This document shows, piece by piece, positions 1 through 11,648 of a stretch of 64,000 nt of DNA. The translations under genes were made by a program, and so were the position numbers. The DNA comes from Anadara kagoshimensis. Lineage: Eukaryota; Mollusca; Bivalvia; Arcoida; Arcidae. Location of the stretch: contig CM037869.1 in assembly GCA_021292105.1 (NCBI GenBank), positions 44,476,990-44,540,989 on the forward strand. Direction: 5' to 3'. Position 1 is the stretch's first letter. The number at the start of each line of letters is the position of its first letter. The notes beneath the pieces were generated by a model. It searched no databases, was not told the DNA's origin, and worked only from the letters and a program-made list of their open reading frames with translations.

Positions 1-339
1 AGTGCTACAAAATGTAAATAAGTTTAGTAATATTAGCAACAAAAATGATCAAGAACTGTCAGCACATTCAATCTACAAAATACGGTTTTGCAAAATTATG
101 TTTTTACGTCTCTGTACATCATATGCAATTCAATATAAATCTTGGACATCTAAAGCTACATTGCAAAAAATGTTATCTGTGTCAGGAAATGGGAGGGATT
201 TGGATATGGGGGATATGGGATTAAGTAGATAGTTTTAATATCTACCGAATTTTTAACTCATGGCATTCCGATTTCTTTGGCAGCTTTTAAATACCCTTGT
301 GAATACATTATTTTATCAACCACACGTTTATTGAATATA

Positions 340-690
340 AATCATTACCAAATTACATATTATACCAGTTTTAATTTTACAGCACTAGACGGCCGTTTCG
401 GAATACAATTCCTCATCAGTAGTGCTTGGACCAAAATTATGAAACCAAAATTATTTTGAAGATGTGGAAAAGCTACCCAAAGGACCAAAATATATTTTAC
501 CAAATTAAGCTAAGGAAATACTTTGCATGAGGGAGTATACCTTAGTTTTTGAGAAATTTCAAATTTTAACTTGCAGGAAATTTAGACAATTATAGTATAT
601 TTCTGACAATAATACGAAATTATTGCCTACTGAGTTGGTGATATCCTCGGGGCACCAGCCACCAGCAGAGATATCGGCTCAAAAACAGGC
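340..690 (-). mobile_element. R3 repeat copy 1 (hammerhead-bearing)
   Basis: Shares long similarity with 46330-46790 (opposite orientation) and 19990-20235: the ribozyme, the stretch after it (TGTAAAATTAAAACTGGTAT-like) and, on the other side, an AATTTTGGTTTCATAA-like and TATACTCCCTCATG-like region ending near the ccgaggatatc box at 642-658. No reverse transcriptase frame remains. Best guess is the end of a Penelope-like or retrozyme element. Confidence 0.65.
381..426 (-). ncRNA. Hammerhead ribozyme, complete minimal core (in repeat R3)
   Basis: On the minus strand, in order: stem I strand AGCACTA (426-420), core CTGATGAG (419-412), stem II GAAT-TGT-ATTC (411-401), core CGAAAC (400-395), tiny stem III loop GGCC (394-391), cleavage triplet GTC (390-388), stem I strand TAGTGCT (387-381). 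All invariant hammerhead nucleotides are present, stem I is a perfect 7 bp and stem II is 5 bp counting the flanking G-C. Predicted cleavage lies between 388 and 387. The very short stem III is the form known from Penelope-like elements and retrozymes, which act as dimers or concatemers. Confidence 0.85.
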
Positions 691-800
691 ACTTAATCAC
701 AAGGAAAACACCAAATCGTTAAGCGACTAAGTAAGGTAAACCGTAACCTATAGAACGAAAAGAAATGGATTTTCCTCTGATCCTCTTTATCCTTATGGCA

Positions 801-1008
801 ATTGACGTTTCGCCGACTACGCCTACAATGTTCCGAAACTGGCCGCTATCACCGTACCAAAGCAGCGTCAAGGCAACTAATGACGTACTTGTGTCAGTGA
901 CGTCACTAAACGGCACAATTCTGTTCGAGTTTTCATTCTTTTTGGGTCTAATTCAAGCATGTCGGGCCTTTGAAGGAACATTGTGAGCGTGGCCGGCGAT
1001 ACGTCAAT
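801..1008. mobile_element. TIR MITE, GCCGGC family, copy 1
   Basis: 208 bp with inverted termini: left attgacgtttcgccgac, right ggccggcgatacgtcaat. Same family as 31039-31253. Open frames over it on both strands are shadows of the element. Confidence 0.7.
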
Positions 1009-1216
1009 TTTACGTCTGCTGTGTTTAAATTATGACGCATTTTAACTTAACGAGTTAATCAAAGGACGAAGTTTGTATATGCTTTCTAAATCGGAATTCG
1101 TGTTTGCTGAAAAAAGTAAAAATCCCCATATTTAAATTTTAAATAGGTAAATTATAAAATTCTTTTTATATCATTTAACTAATTAGTAGAAAATTTGAAC
1201 ATAAAATTCCTATTTA

Positions 1217-1431
1217 CAGGACAGACCTATCGGAAGTATAACACTAACTAACAAAAACAAGTCGAGGCTTGGTTGTCGAGTGGCCAAGATATGGATATCA
1301 ATTGGCAAATAAGCTGCTTAATAAGAGCAACAGTTGTCAAGATATACCTAACGGAGGACCGAGATTTGTTGTTGTTTTGATGCCATTTCGTTAACTTGGT
1401 GTTAAACTTTGGACATGTCTGTGTTGTATTT
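1217..1431 (+). mobile_element. R1 foldback MITE
   Basis: Starts acaggacagacctatcgg and ends ttaaactttggacatgtctg. R1 consensus: left end acagacctgtcgaaagttt, then aacactgagctaacgaa; interior gtcgaagctcggctgtcgag and ccgagatatggatagctagt; right end the inverse of the left. Forward orientation means the interior motifs read on the plus strand. Confidence 0.75.
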
Positions 1432-3640
1432 GTAAGGCCTTCAATTAAATAAGCTTTCCATAAAAATTATCACTGCTCACATATGCGCTTTCAATATATA
1501 TGCTTGCACCTGAATAGTGTAGTTTTTAAAAGTAAAAATAAATTTATTAATTATAAATAAAGTATATTCAGAAATTTAAGGCCGTCAATTGAATAAGCTT
1601 CCCTTGAAAAGATCACTACTCACATTCGCTTGATTTCCTTTTAAGGCAATTAAGTAAGTTTATTTATATCTACCAGGCTCTGGAAAAACTAGTTTCTATT
1701 GGATACTTTTTACATTTTTAAATTTGTGTCATACATATTAAATGCATTATGGGCATACATAATTAGATTTTAAATAATTTCTGTTATAAAATGCAAAATG
1801 AATGGAGCAAGGATATAATATTATGCATGAAGAGTGTAAGTTTCAAAAGTAATAGATATCACTTTAAAGTATATTTAGAAATTTAATACCGCTTTTGAAG
1901 TGAAAAACATGTAATAAATCGTTATAACACAGACACGGAAGTTATCTATCTTAACTTAGTATTATTTTCCTTTTGATCGAACAGTTTTCAATTATATCCA
2001 ACAAGATTTACCTTTGTAGTATATTAAATTCTTACATGTTCGTGTTGTTTGCACTTTCCTTAATATCTTTGCTGGATCTTTTACTTCTCCTCAAAAGAAA
2101 GTTGGGGATTTATATTGTGTATTCCATTCCTTCTGCCATCATTTGCCCGTCCATTTTCTCGAAAACTATGTAAAAGATCTACATATAAAACTTCGCAAGA
2201 GTAATCTTCAGATGTAGTAGATGTGCAATGGGCAAATTTGTATTATGATGATCACATTATTATGAAAACATCTCAGATGTGGTTCGTCTGGGTCATACTA
2301 GTTTGACATGGCATTTCATTTCAGTTTTAACTTGTTCAGTATATAAACATTGTAGGATCCGTGGATATACTATTGCAAAGCAACAATTATTCTATTTTCA
2401 TTTTTGCTCCATCTATCAAACATTTTAGTGTTTGGTGATATTTCTTTGATCAAGCATTTTCCATCAGTTTTTTATTTTTGTTTTAAGTATACAGTGTGGA
2501 GCAAGTCAAATGTTTCGATGTGAATTTTCTTCCAGATCAAACTTCATGTCCATATAATGCCCAAAACGAAAGGAATGCATGTCTTTTTTATGCCGTATAG
2601 AACGTCCATTGTATACAGCTTTCACAGGAGCTCTTTCCGCTGGGCCTTAACGGGTACAGTTCCCCGGGTCCAACGAATAAAGCTTTCTGGGGCTCTATCC
2701 GACGACAGGTAGCAGTACTGAAAGTGATGCATCGCCTTTACGTATAGAGCTTCCTAACTCTTAAAGATCTAAAATTGACCGGTCCAGTCTGATTTGTAAC
2801 AACGGCGTCTGTCATATCGCATACGGCTGGAACCTGACAGATGTTGGACGAAAAAATGCAAACTAAGAGACTAAAATTGTTCAAAGGCAATAATCTAAAC
2901 AGGGACAATCCATTTTCCACCAAACTTGCCTACAAGGTGGACCCTATAATGATGATCACTTTTCAATATATTGTTATCATCTATCATCGACATTTTTTTC
3001 AAAAAAAGTCAAAAACAGCAAAAGCATAACTTTATATTGTCCCTTGAAGGGCAAAAATCTTCTTACCCTGATAGCTGTACACGGCATAACAGTACGCTTT
3101 TAAACACACCATGCTATATTGATAGAAAATCAAACAGTAACAATAAGTTTTTATTACTTTTCTTATTGTTTCCATTTTCGCAGATTTTTTTTAATTAAGC
3201 GTGTCTTACGTAATTACAGCATCCATTCATCTTTTGTTCATCTGTTTCACGCCATCTGTCGCTCCATGTTATCCGATCAGCATCTGTTGTCATGACAACT
3301 TTCTGTTTATAAACATTGCTCTGCTTCTAAGGTACGTAATTGTATAATAGCGAATGGTACATAAGTATTAGAATGTTTTCATTATAGCATGGTTTGTCGA
3401 CATTTAATGGAATATTTATTTAACCTCGCTTTGCCGACATTTAGTAGAATTCTTTAATATATATATACCACGGTTTAGTCGACATTAATATAATGCTTTT
3501 TAATATTAGCTTAGTTGTTCAGGTTTACAGTGCGAGCATTGTTCGTCACATAAATCATTAAATATCAAGGACATTGATTTAAACAACTTCTTTTATAACA
3601 GTTTTTGACTAATTTGTTAGCATTTGCGTAATTGCTTACT
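1432..3640. other. Intergenic, AT-rich
   Basis: No coding exon or known repeat that I can support. A less AT-rich patch at 2570-2840 has short open frames on both strands without splice support. Two gtttgtcgacattta-like boxes recur at about 3390, 3430 and 3477. Confidence 0.4.
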
Positions 3641-3691
3641 TGCATAGTTAAACTTGCTTTTCTTTACTCGTAAATATCTGTATGTATATGC

Positions 3692-3722
<31 letters not shown>
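3692..3722 (+). repeat. GA microsatellite
   Basis: About fifteen GA units with one slip. Confidence 0.9.
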
Positions 3723-4118
3723 TATAATCTTGATTTTGTTATAATATTCGAATTGCATGACTAGTGAGATATTCCGTTTGCATCTCTGATCTGGCAAGTA
3801 TTTGTCATAATTTTTATTAATCAAATATCCGGATTTGGAACGCATTGGTAGATTCGTATTAACAAAATCAGTGCCGTTCTATCGTCGACTACTTCAAATT
3901 TAAAACTTTTTCAAACACAAACAACATCATGACAAACATAACAATATTAGCAAAAACCTAGGTTTTATGGAAAAAAAAATAGCCTAGAATCTCTTACTGT
4001 AATGGGCAAGAATATCTAGATCCTTTGTACACCATAAACCAAATTCTCTGAAAGAGTATTGAACCAGTTTATATAATGGTTCAAATTGTCTGAAATTGAC
4101 AATGGTGATGATACTTAC

Positions 4119-4167
4119 ATTTAGGTCGATGATTTTCTTTTTGAGCTGTAAATTTCTCGGTAAAAAT
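4119..4167 (-). CDS. Gene C candidate exon 2
   Basis: 49 nt between acceptor atattttcag (4168) and donor AAAT|gtaagt (4118). It continues exon 1 in phase 0 with IFTEKFTAQKENHRPK, a helix-compatible charged stretch that would prolong the stalk, and leaves in phase 1. I could not find a convincing following exon before the left edge. Confidence 0.38.
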
Positions 4168-4622
4168 CTGAAAATATAATAAATTACCCGTGAATGCATG
4201 CCTTTTATAACAATTCAAAAATATTGACGTCATTGATAACCTTATTTGGTGACGTCTGTATGCAGAAACAATTCACATTCAACGCTGCATTATGGAAACG
4301 CTCAAATAATCAAATGCACTGTCGTAGATGTTATTGTGTCATATGATATGAATGATTATTCAAAAAGTTTTATAGGACAATTTTCTTGTTTATTTCGTTA
4401 ATTGGGCAACAAATGGGAATGTATTATACACTTTAAAGGGGCATCAGTGGGCAAATGGTCTAAAGCATCTCTGATTGTGGTTTGATATCTACTCGGACAG
4501 GGCTTGTAAGAGTGTCCTTGGCGACGGACGATGGTTTTCTTCGGAGACTTAGGTTGGCCGATTGACTCCACAATCCTTGATACGTGAACCTTAATCGGGA
4601 CGTAAAACACCATTTCCCCACT

Positions 4623-4727
4623 CAGTCACTACCCGCATTCAATTCTTGGGTCAGATCCGGTCGGGGTTCGAACCCACGACTTCCCACTTACGGAGCAAGC
4701 ATGAACTGAGCCACCACAGTGGTACCA
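4623..4727 (-). mobile_element. SINE head, joined tail to tail with another
   Basis: Minus strand ccactgtggtggctcagttc (A box) and gtgggttcgaaccccgacc (B box). Just left (4480-4623) a plus-strand piece ends gggacgtaaaacacc, so two SINEs meet at their 3' sides. Confidence 0.65.
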
Positions 4728-5052
4728 TACGATGATCAATTAATACATGCACCTTGGAAGTGTCAGAATTCGATATAAGAGCATAAACAATGCACGTTTC
4801 TAAATAATATGTAGACAAAAAAATAAAAACACACTATATATATATATATATATAAATGAATGTACTGGTTAATACTAGAGGTCTATTTTGTTAAGGTCGA
4901 GTTTTAAAGGGTACCTGTGCAATTTATAACATTTTAAATTCAGTGCTCCCAATTTTTGCACTAGTCTTATTAATATATCTCGTGATTCGTTTTGTTTATC
5001 TTTTTGTCGACCTACATCCGGGCATTCTCGTGTTTATAAACACAGGTGTAAT

Positions 5053-5200
5053 TTACAATACAGACTTGTCGAAAGTTTAACACCGACCTAACGAAGATCG
5101 GCTGCTGAGGTGTTGAGGGATGCATAGCTTTTTGTCGAAAAGGTACAAAGAGATAGGCAACATCTGCCGAGAAAACGAGGGGTCGAGATAATCACCAGAT
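5053..5200 (+). mobile_element. R1 partial copy, left end
   Basis: Begins acaatacagacttgtcgaaa and retains the first half (taacgaagatcggctgctgag, then agctttttgtcgaaaaggt). The right terminus is missing. Confidence 0.6.
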
Positions 5201-5786
5201 ATAGCACTAGTCAGTTCGAATCCCGAAATGTTTATTTAAATTTAATATTTTTATTATCATTTTCATTTTTTGGACAATATATTTTTCGTTTCTTAATATT
5301 TTGTGCAATGAATCATTGCATATTGGGTTGTAGTGATGAGGGGCTATGGTCGGTTACCAAGTTTATGTACTACTAGTATATATATATCAACACAAAAAAG
5401 TAATGAAGTAGTATGCAGTTCATGTAAGCGAGGATCCGAACAAAGACCTCTGTGTTACTACTGTGGAGCCACTGAATTTGAAAAAAATATCTCGGTTATA
5501 TAGAGAATATGTGTTTATAAACACAAGACTCCTGGTCTTATCGATCGTTGTTGACCTACTTCTCGATGTTGAAAACAAACATGATTGTTCTTGACCGATA
5601 AATGCGGTAAGCAAATAAGTTATTTTTAGCGTTCTGATTGTACGATCGAAAGAAAGAGTGTTTACAGCATGCTTACTATTTATATATTATGTTTAGATGA
5701 ATACATTGTAATCAGACCGTAACATTAAAAAGTATACTATAAAATCATTTTTATATGTTTTGTGCAGCCAAGCATAACAAACTTAC

Positions 5787-5978
5787 CTCTTCCAATCGAT
5801 TTTGTAATGCTTCTGTGCGACAATCACAATGCTGACCAAAGCATAGCTTCTCACAAGGTTGTTTTCCCTGGTCTGTCCTGCTCGACATGGTCCATAACAA
5901 TGCAAGAACTATGATTAGAACTATTATGTCCGAAAAAAACACAGCAATCGAGACAATACGTGCAATGTTCCTAGCCAT
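5787..5978 (-). CDS. Gene C exon 1: N-terminus of a type II membrane protein
   Basis: ATG at 5978; 64 codons to donor GAAGAG|gtaagt at 5786. The peptide starts MARNIARIVSIAVFFSDII, continues as an uninterrupted hydrophobic helix to about residue 31 (VLIIVLALLW), then TMSSRTDQGKQPC, a four-Cys patch (C-x3-C-x5-C-x-C) and a helical EALQNRLEE end. Short cytoplasmic head, one membrane helix and Cys/coiled-coil stalk are the layout of a type II membrane protein (as in TNF-like, C-type lectin or C1q-like ligands), but the C-terminal domain is not seen, so the family is open. Splice site and composition argue for real coding sequence. Confidence 0.5.
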
Positions 5979-6513
5979 ATTGTAAGTTCAATGCTACAAT
6001 AAAAATACGTTAAACTTTTCAGGGTATTTTTCCATTGTAAAATTGCATATGGTTTTGTTCTTTCCTTGCAGATCCGCCATACATTCTTTGCATTCACTTG
6101 AACCTAAACTGTTATGCATGTTTCATTAATTATTGTTGTTTAACTTGCATATGTTAACACATGCAGACGAATACTGATCTGTTTTAACCTAGATAGTTGA
6201 TAATAAACACAGGTAGAGTAAGTGAGGTCATATTTAAACTATTTATAGCTTGCTTTGCAATTGGGTGATATTACATGTTCTGCCCGGCAAATTTAAAATC
6301 ACTATGAGTATCCACGTCCAATCAGGTTGGGTAATAAGAATAAAACAAAATATGATCCCCTGATAAAACTTCTTTTTGTACACTTGTACTTTTTTAAATA
6401 ATCTTTCACAGAAATGTTCAAAATGGGTAGATTTCGTCATTTTCGTTTGTTTTCAGTTGATATTGGGGGGTAGAAATGGAAGTCTTTCCCTAAGCCCAAA
6501 GATGAGTATTGCA

Positions 6514-6545
6514 CACACACACACACACACACAACACACACACAC
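6514..6545 (+). repeat. CA microsatellite
   Basis: About fifteen CA units with one interruption. Confidence 0.9.
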
Positions 6546-6554
6546 TGTAATTTA

Positions 6555-6768
6555 TACTGGCGTTATGTGCTTTCTTTGTAGCTTCTGCAGTGTACCGATA
6601 TGCACTATTAAATTAAGGCATGTGTTTAAAATTACCTTTCTATGGGCGAACAAATATAGTAGGGCATGTATATGGATATTCATGTCATTTGCAGTTACAG
6701 GTTTAATAACGTTAACATCGTGTACTTCGTCAATAGGAATAATTTATTGGGCACACCAAACAAAATAA
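6555..6768 (+). CDS. Candidate C-terminal exon of a membrane protein
   Basis: After a pyrimidine-rich acceptor ending gtag (6581) the frame reads FCSVPICTIKLRHVFKITFL, then WANKYSRACIWIFMSFAVTG and LITLTSCTSSIGIIYWAHQT-K before TAA, followed by AATAAA-type repeats. The composition resembles two membrane helices with a short tail. No partner exon was found and a CA microsatellite lies just upstream in the same open frame, so this may be chance. Confidence 0.2.
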
Positions 6769-6901
6769 ATAAATAAATATTAACAAATAAATAAATGGAA
6801 TAAATAAATACAGTTTAAGATATTTGTTATACTGTCATTCATGTTATTTAAACCTGTCTATAAGGGCCACCCGAGAGAACCAGTAAAAGTGGCCTTTATT
6901 T

Positions 6902-7310
6902 AACCATTTAACTGTCTAGAAATGGCGTTTATAGTGCTATAACTTCCATTGCCGTGCAAAGCAAACCGAATAACGCGCGCTAGTGCGTTATGACTAGTTT
7001 GCTTTGCACGGCAATGGAAGTTATAGCACTATAAACGCCATTTCTAGACAGTTCAATGGTTATATTTACATTTCGCATTTTTCGCATTTTTGAAAATCTT
7101 ATTTTTGTTTTTGAATCCTGAAATAAATTTAAAACACTGTCGTGTACGACATGCAATTTCATTTCCTGGAACAGCCTATCAATGACGTCACGGGCATAGG
7201 TGTCAGCAAGAAATGAGTAACGTCACATTAGCACCTATAACTTCATTTGGTCTAAAACAGAGTTTAATACAATCAAACACAATAAATGTAAATATAGACA
7301 GGTGGCATTT
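6902..7310 (-). mobile_element. R5 foldback element, copy 1
   Basis: One end is a near-perfect inverted repeat (arms about 6902-6966 and 6996-7061, each holding ctgtctagaaatggcg and tgccgtgcaaagcaaa). The body codes on the minus strand for a peptide also readable in the two other R5 copies. It splits an R2 MITE. Confidence 0.7.
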
Positions 7311-7351
7311 ACATACAGGTTCAAATAACATGAATATGAACAATTAGGAGA

Positions 7352-7731
7352 GGGCGCGGTGGCCTAATGGATACGACGTCAGTCTTCAAATCCAGGGTCT
7401 CTCACCGCTGTGAGTTCGAGTCCCGCTCGGACCACATGTGGGAAAGCGAATTTTCCTTACCGTTGGCCTTTACTGATTAACCTGGTATCAGTATAATGGA
7501 CTGGGGGAGTGGTACGCTTGTCTGCGGCGTACTGACTCTGTGAGCTAGCACTTTAAAGTCGCCCTGAGTGCATGCTAGTACAAGGCAGACCATACAACAC
7601 ACTCGCACTTCACATGCATACACAAAAATTGTTCATAGATTAATCCATAGAGATTAATTAAATAGTTCTCGTCGCGAATAGCTGAAAAATTGCTGATGCG
7701 ACGTTAAGCAACATTCAACCAACCAACCATA
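7352..7731 (+). mobile_element. tRNA-derived SINE with perfect target-site duplication
   Basis: Head gcgcggtggcctaatggata (A box) and gtgagttcgagtcccgctc (B box); body gcggcgtactgactctgtga; tail gaaaaattgctgatgcgacg then taagcaac and (aacc)n. Flanked by aacaattaggaga at 7339-7351 and 7732-7744. Confidence 0.85.
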
Positions 7732-7785
7732 AACAATTAGGAGACAATGCTACTGGCCTTTATAAGCAGGTTGCCTTTCAGGCAG

Positions 7786-8929
7786 GTTGGGCTGTAGTTG
7801 AAAGGCAAATGTCTTCATTTCCATTATTTGCAAAATGATGGCGAGTAGTTAAAGTATAAACAAAAATGAATTACACTCAGTTATTTGTCTATAAAACAAT
7901 TACTATTGAATTTTTTTTATTTTTTCTTGATAAAATGCATTTATAATCAATCGGCCTAATATGCACTTTAGGTTTTTGTAGTGTATATTTTTAATAACCC
8001 AGCTAAACGGATTTCTGCAATTATGGACAATTAACAAAGTCTATTTACTCCGCCTTTTTAGCATGCAAGGCACAATGATATGCCATTACCTTTTTTAATC
8101 ATTGAGCCTGTTTATTATGCAAGGAGGGCTAATTAACCGTGTGTTGTGTCCTGTGTAAAGGCAAAACCAAATTATATTCTGCTTATGTTTTTCTACCACA
8201 ATGCCTTCTGAATGTATTTGCGATAGAATTCAGATTGACTCACATGGCATGGGTGAATGGCTTTAAGTATGTACTAGTACCTTAAATTTACGTTTTCATT
8301 AATTTTCAGAAATATGTACAGTTGTGTTATACCTAACAGTGATACTACCCTTAGCTTAATTGAGCAATGGATTAACAAATGTCAGTGATACGTTTGTGTT
8401 CTTAAAATTAACTACGCAAACATTTTTAAAAAATAAACATGTGTAAATTTCACTTCAAATGCAAGTAATTTTGCAATTAACTTGACAATTGTTGGATCAT
8501 TGTAACCTCTCTATAACCATATACACATGTGTTTATTTTCCCTTGGCCAAATTGTGTTGTCATCAAACTGCTGTCCAGTCTTTAAGTCAATCATCTGTGA
8601 CACCTTTTACACTTTGAATGGAACCCATAGTAAAAATGGTTGGGTTTGTCATAAGGGGTGGAGTCAAAAACTTTTTTTTTCAGGTTGAGCATTTTTGACA
8701 AAAATTTATATTATACAGAGGCAAAGTCCAAAGCGATGAAAAACTCAAACCATCATGGTATATTAGGCCGGGTAATGTTATATACATTGCCAAATTTCTG
8801 TTTCACATCTTCACCATTTTTTGAGAAAAATCCATAAAACTGAGTGTAACCCCTTTCTGATTATACTTTAGTTAATGACCGTTGGAGTAGAAATACATAG
8901 GTCATATTCGAACTTCAATGAACCTATAA
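7786..8929. other. Intergenic, nothing recognised
   Basis: AT-rich; no splice-supported frame, SINE or TIR element seen. Confidence 0.4.
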
Positions 8930-8930
8930 A

Positions 8931-8973
<43 letters not shown>
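8930..8973 (+). repeat. C run and TC microsatellite
   Basis: About ten C followed by sixteen TC units. Confidence 0.9.
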
Positions 8974-8976
<3 letters not shown>

Positions 8977-9261
8977 TAATATCACAAGATAACTAAAATT
9001 AACATACTAAACAGTGCATACCTGTTGACATGTCTGCACTTTCATCATTGGTGGCGTGATTTAATCTTGTCTGAGGAGGATCATATTGATAATGTTTCTG
9101 GTTCAAACAAACAAATATCATCTATCACAGTGTCATATACTATTTTGTTTTATTAAATTTAATCAAAAACTACATTTATATTTTTTTAAAAAGGGCAGAT
9201 GACAAAAGCATACCACTTAAAAATTGACAAAATACACACAATTTTAATAATTTCATAAATG

Positions 9262-9405
9262 ACACAAAACATGGGGAAATCCATATCATATGCCATATCT
9301 GACCGAGATATCCCATATCAGACCGAGGACTTTAGCCCGAGGTTTGACATTGGTTGAGGTCTTATATGACATATGATATGGATTTCACCATGTTTTATTC
9401 TGTTT
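9262..9405. mobile_element. Foldback element
   Basis: Arms aaacatggggaaatccatat and catatgatatggatttcacc with gaccgagatatcccatatca in the loop half. Confidence 0.65.
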
Positions 9406-9888
9406 ATCATAAACTTTAAATTTTCACCATTTAAAACAAATACGTGCATTAAATACAGACATTTATCAAGAATATAACACAAACTTCAACTTGTCGGTAA
9501 TTAGACTATTTACACTGTTTTTAATGTATTCCTCCAAATAATTCCATTCGCATAATATTCCTTCTCGGACGACCTTTATAAGACGTAATTATAAGGCTGA
9601 CATCGGAGAATCTGTAATTGATATAGTGATTAGATCTATTTGTTCTGTATCGATATCAGACCGGTAATACGGCTTTTCCGACCGGGCGCGTGTCTTCGGT
9701 GATATGGATGACGTCGTTTTAGCCGTATCATGGCATGCAGATTGAAACTACGTATTTATTACAAAGTATACAATGATAAAGAGAATTAGTTTCCCTCAGT
9801 CTACTAAAAGTTTCATCGTTTTAGTTGATAGCATCCATATGCGCTAATGTCCATTTTAAAGCGCAAATAGACTATGTGGTATCAACAT

Positions 9889-10265
9889 GGATACAGTACA
9901 GATATGTCGAAAATTAAACACTGTACTGACGAAAAGAGGAACTAAAGCTTAGCTGTCAATTGACCGATACACAGAAAGCTAATGACCTAAAAGAAAGCTA
10001 TTGAGAAATAGACAGCAGCTGTTGTCATATACAATAAAATCTCGATTCATTGCCACCATTTGTTCAGTCAAATGTTGGCGTTATAAAGGGGTTTGGCGAT
10101 AAATCGGGGGAGGCAGATAAAGAAAATCATAAACAAATTGGGTTTTTGAACTTCAAAATAGTGTGGCAATAAACGAGGTGGCAAAGTTATCGAGGGGCAT
10201 TATAACGAGGTTTTACTGTAGCTACCTTTGGACCGAGATGAGCTGTCGACTCGGCACTTACTTGT
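9889..10265 (+). mobile_element. R1 copy interrupted by another MITE
   Basis: Left half at 9889-10030 (gtacagatatgtcgaaaatt); right part resumes at 10222 (accgagatgagctgtcgact). In between lies the 190-bp element at 10029-10220. Confidence 0.6.
10029..10220. mobile_element. TIR MITE inserted in R1
   Basis: Inverted ends tacaataaaatctcgatt and taacgaggttttactgta. Interior holds further inverted gttataaaggggttt-like and gcattataacgagg-like sequence. Confidence 0.6.
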
Positions 10266-11004
10266 TAACCAATTTGTATAAAATTTTCAACATGTGTTTA
10301 TCAAAAAAGCGTCAACTGGTAATGCATGTACACACATTAAGATTATTTTCATTATCATTACAACTACCAAAGTATAATTCATATTCATCTTTTTTTATAT
10401 TGAATATAATTAAAGCTTCGAATTATCTATATTCTACAATAGCGCTTTAGACAGCTCGGCCACCGAACTGAGGCTTCGTTCAGATAATAGAACCTTGCTT
10501 GTTAAGTTCCATCTTCATTTAGGTGGTTTGTTTTTGAATGACGTACAAATGTAGTAAAGCGGAGTTCCACAAGAAAAAGAAAAAAACCACATACCTTAAC
10601 AAGTGGCTTGAACTACAAAACATCCTTATACTTTATAGCTGCATACACTGTACATGCTGTGTTCCGTAAGTTGGTGCCATTCAGACCATCCTAAATTTGG
10701 CATATTTTACTGATAATGAATATACTAGTTGCATTTGAAATAAGCGTCCGTCCAAACTTTTTAACCGTCAGTCAAATCCGACTAAAATCTGTATTTCTAT
10801 ATTTTAAAACCATATTGACTAGCCAATGCTAACAACTACATCAAAAATGATATGAATAAAAATGCATTCTCATTATATCTTAAAAATATATATTACTAGT
10901 ATATTGAATACATTTGTTAATTATTGACTGTATTCATAAAAAAGACAAGCATTATAGTTCTGGCGAAAGATTAAAAGCAAGCCAAAGAATTAAATCAATG
11001 ACAA

Positions 11005-11158
11005 ATCAACAGCTCCTTCTGAAGCATTTCGGCAGCTGGAATTTATATTATACATTGGTAGCTGTTCGGTAACCAGTTTTCCCTGTCTCGGCAGCTGTGG
11101 GTCGATTCTTTTTCGTTAGCTCCGAGTGTTAAACTTTTGACAGGTCTGTACCGTTATT
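11005..11158 (-). mobile_element. R1 partial copy, right end
   Basis: Ends gttaaacttttgacaggtctg; interior tcggcagctgtgggtcgatt. Reverse orientation, left terminus missing. Confidence 0.6.
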
Positions 11159-11431
11159 AGTGATTATCTTATTTTGAAGTTAATCTTTATTTAACATTCG
11201 CCCCATGTGAACTTCTTTAAATACGATTATCATAACTGATAAACTTTTATGGATTAATAAACAATATATTCAAATGCATCGTGCTATTTTTAAACGCATA
11301 TATTCAAATTAATAATATACCCGATATACGCGTGACCTTTATAAAACAATAGTTCATGATTGACGTCAGTTATAACGTCATGTACACAATGTATGCAAAA
11401 ATATTTACAATCAGAAATCAACATGTGATTG

Positions 11432-11576
11432 TACAGTACATAGTTCGAAAGTTTAACACCGAGATAAAATAAAGGGGCCAGAGGTCGACTGCCGAATAGC
11501 AGAGATAGCTAGTGCGCAAATGATGCAGGACTATATATAGGTAACAGCTGCTCCTCGCAAGAAAAACTAAAATGAA
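11432..11576 (+). mobile_element. R1 partial copy, left half
   Basis: Starts gtacagtacatagttcgaaa, with gtcgactgccgaatagcaga and gatagctagtg downstream; right end absent. Confidence 0.6.
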
Positions 11577-11648
11577 CGGAAATAAACTGAGGGAGTGGCC
11601 GATAGATAGTGTACAAATACGCTATAAATTATACAGCACAATACTCGT

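Larger units (their letters stand above)
6848..7785 (-). mobile_element. R2 MITE carrying two later insertions
   Basis: R2 pieces at 6848-6901 (aacctgtctataagggccac), 7300-7351 and 7732-7785 (ggcaggttgggctgtag) would join to one copy if R5 (6902-7310) and the SINE (7352-7731) were absent. Confidence 0.7.

Noticed and set aside
2738-2923. Minus-strand frame reading CQVPAVCDMTDAVVTNQTGP
   Set aside because: Protein-like composition, but the phase does not join the gene C exon 2 candidate and no clear donor or acceptor pair was found.
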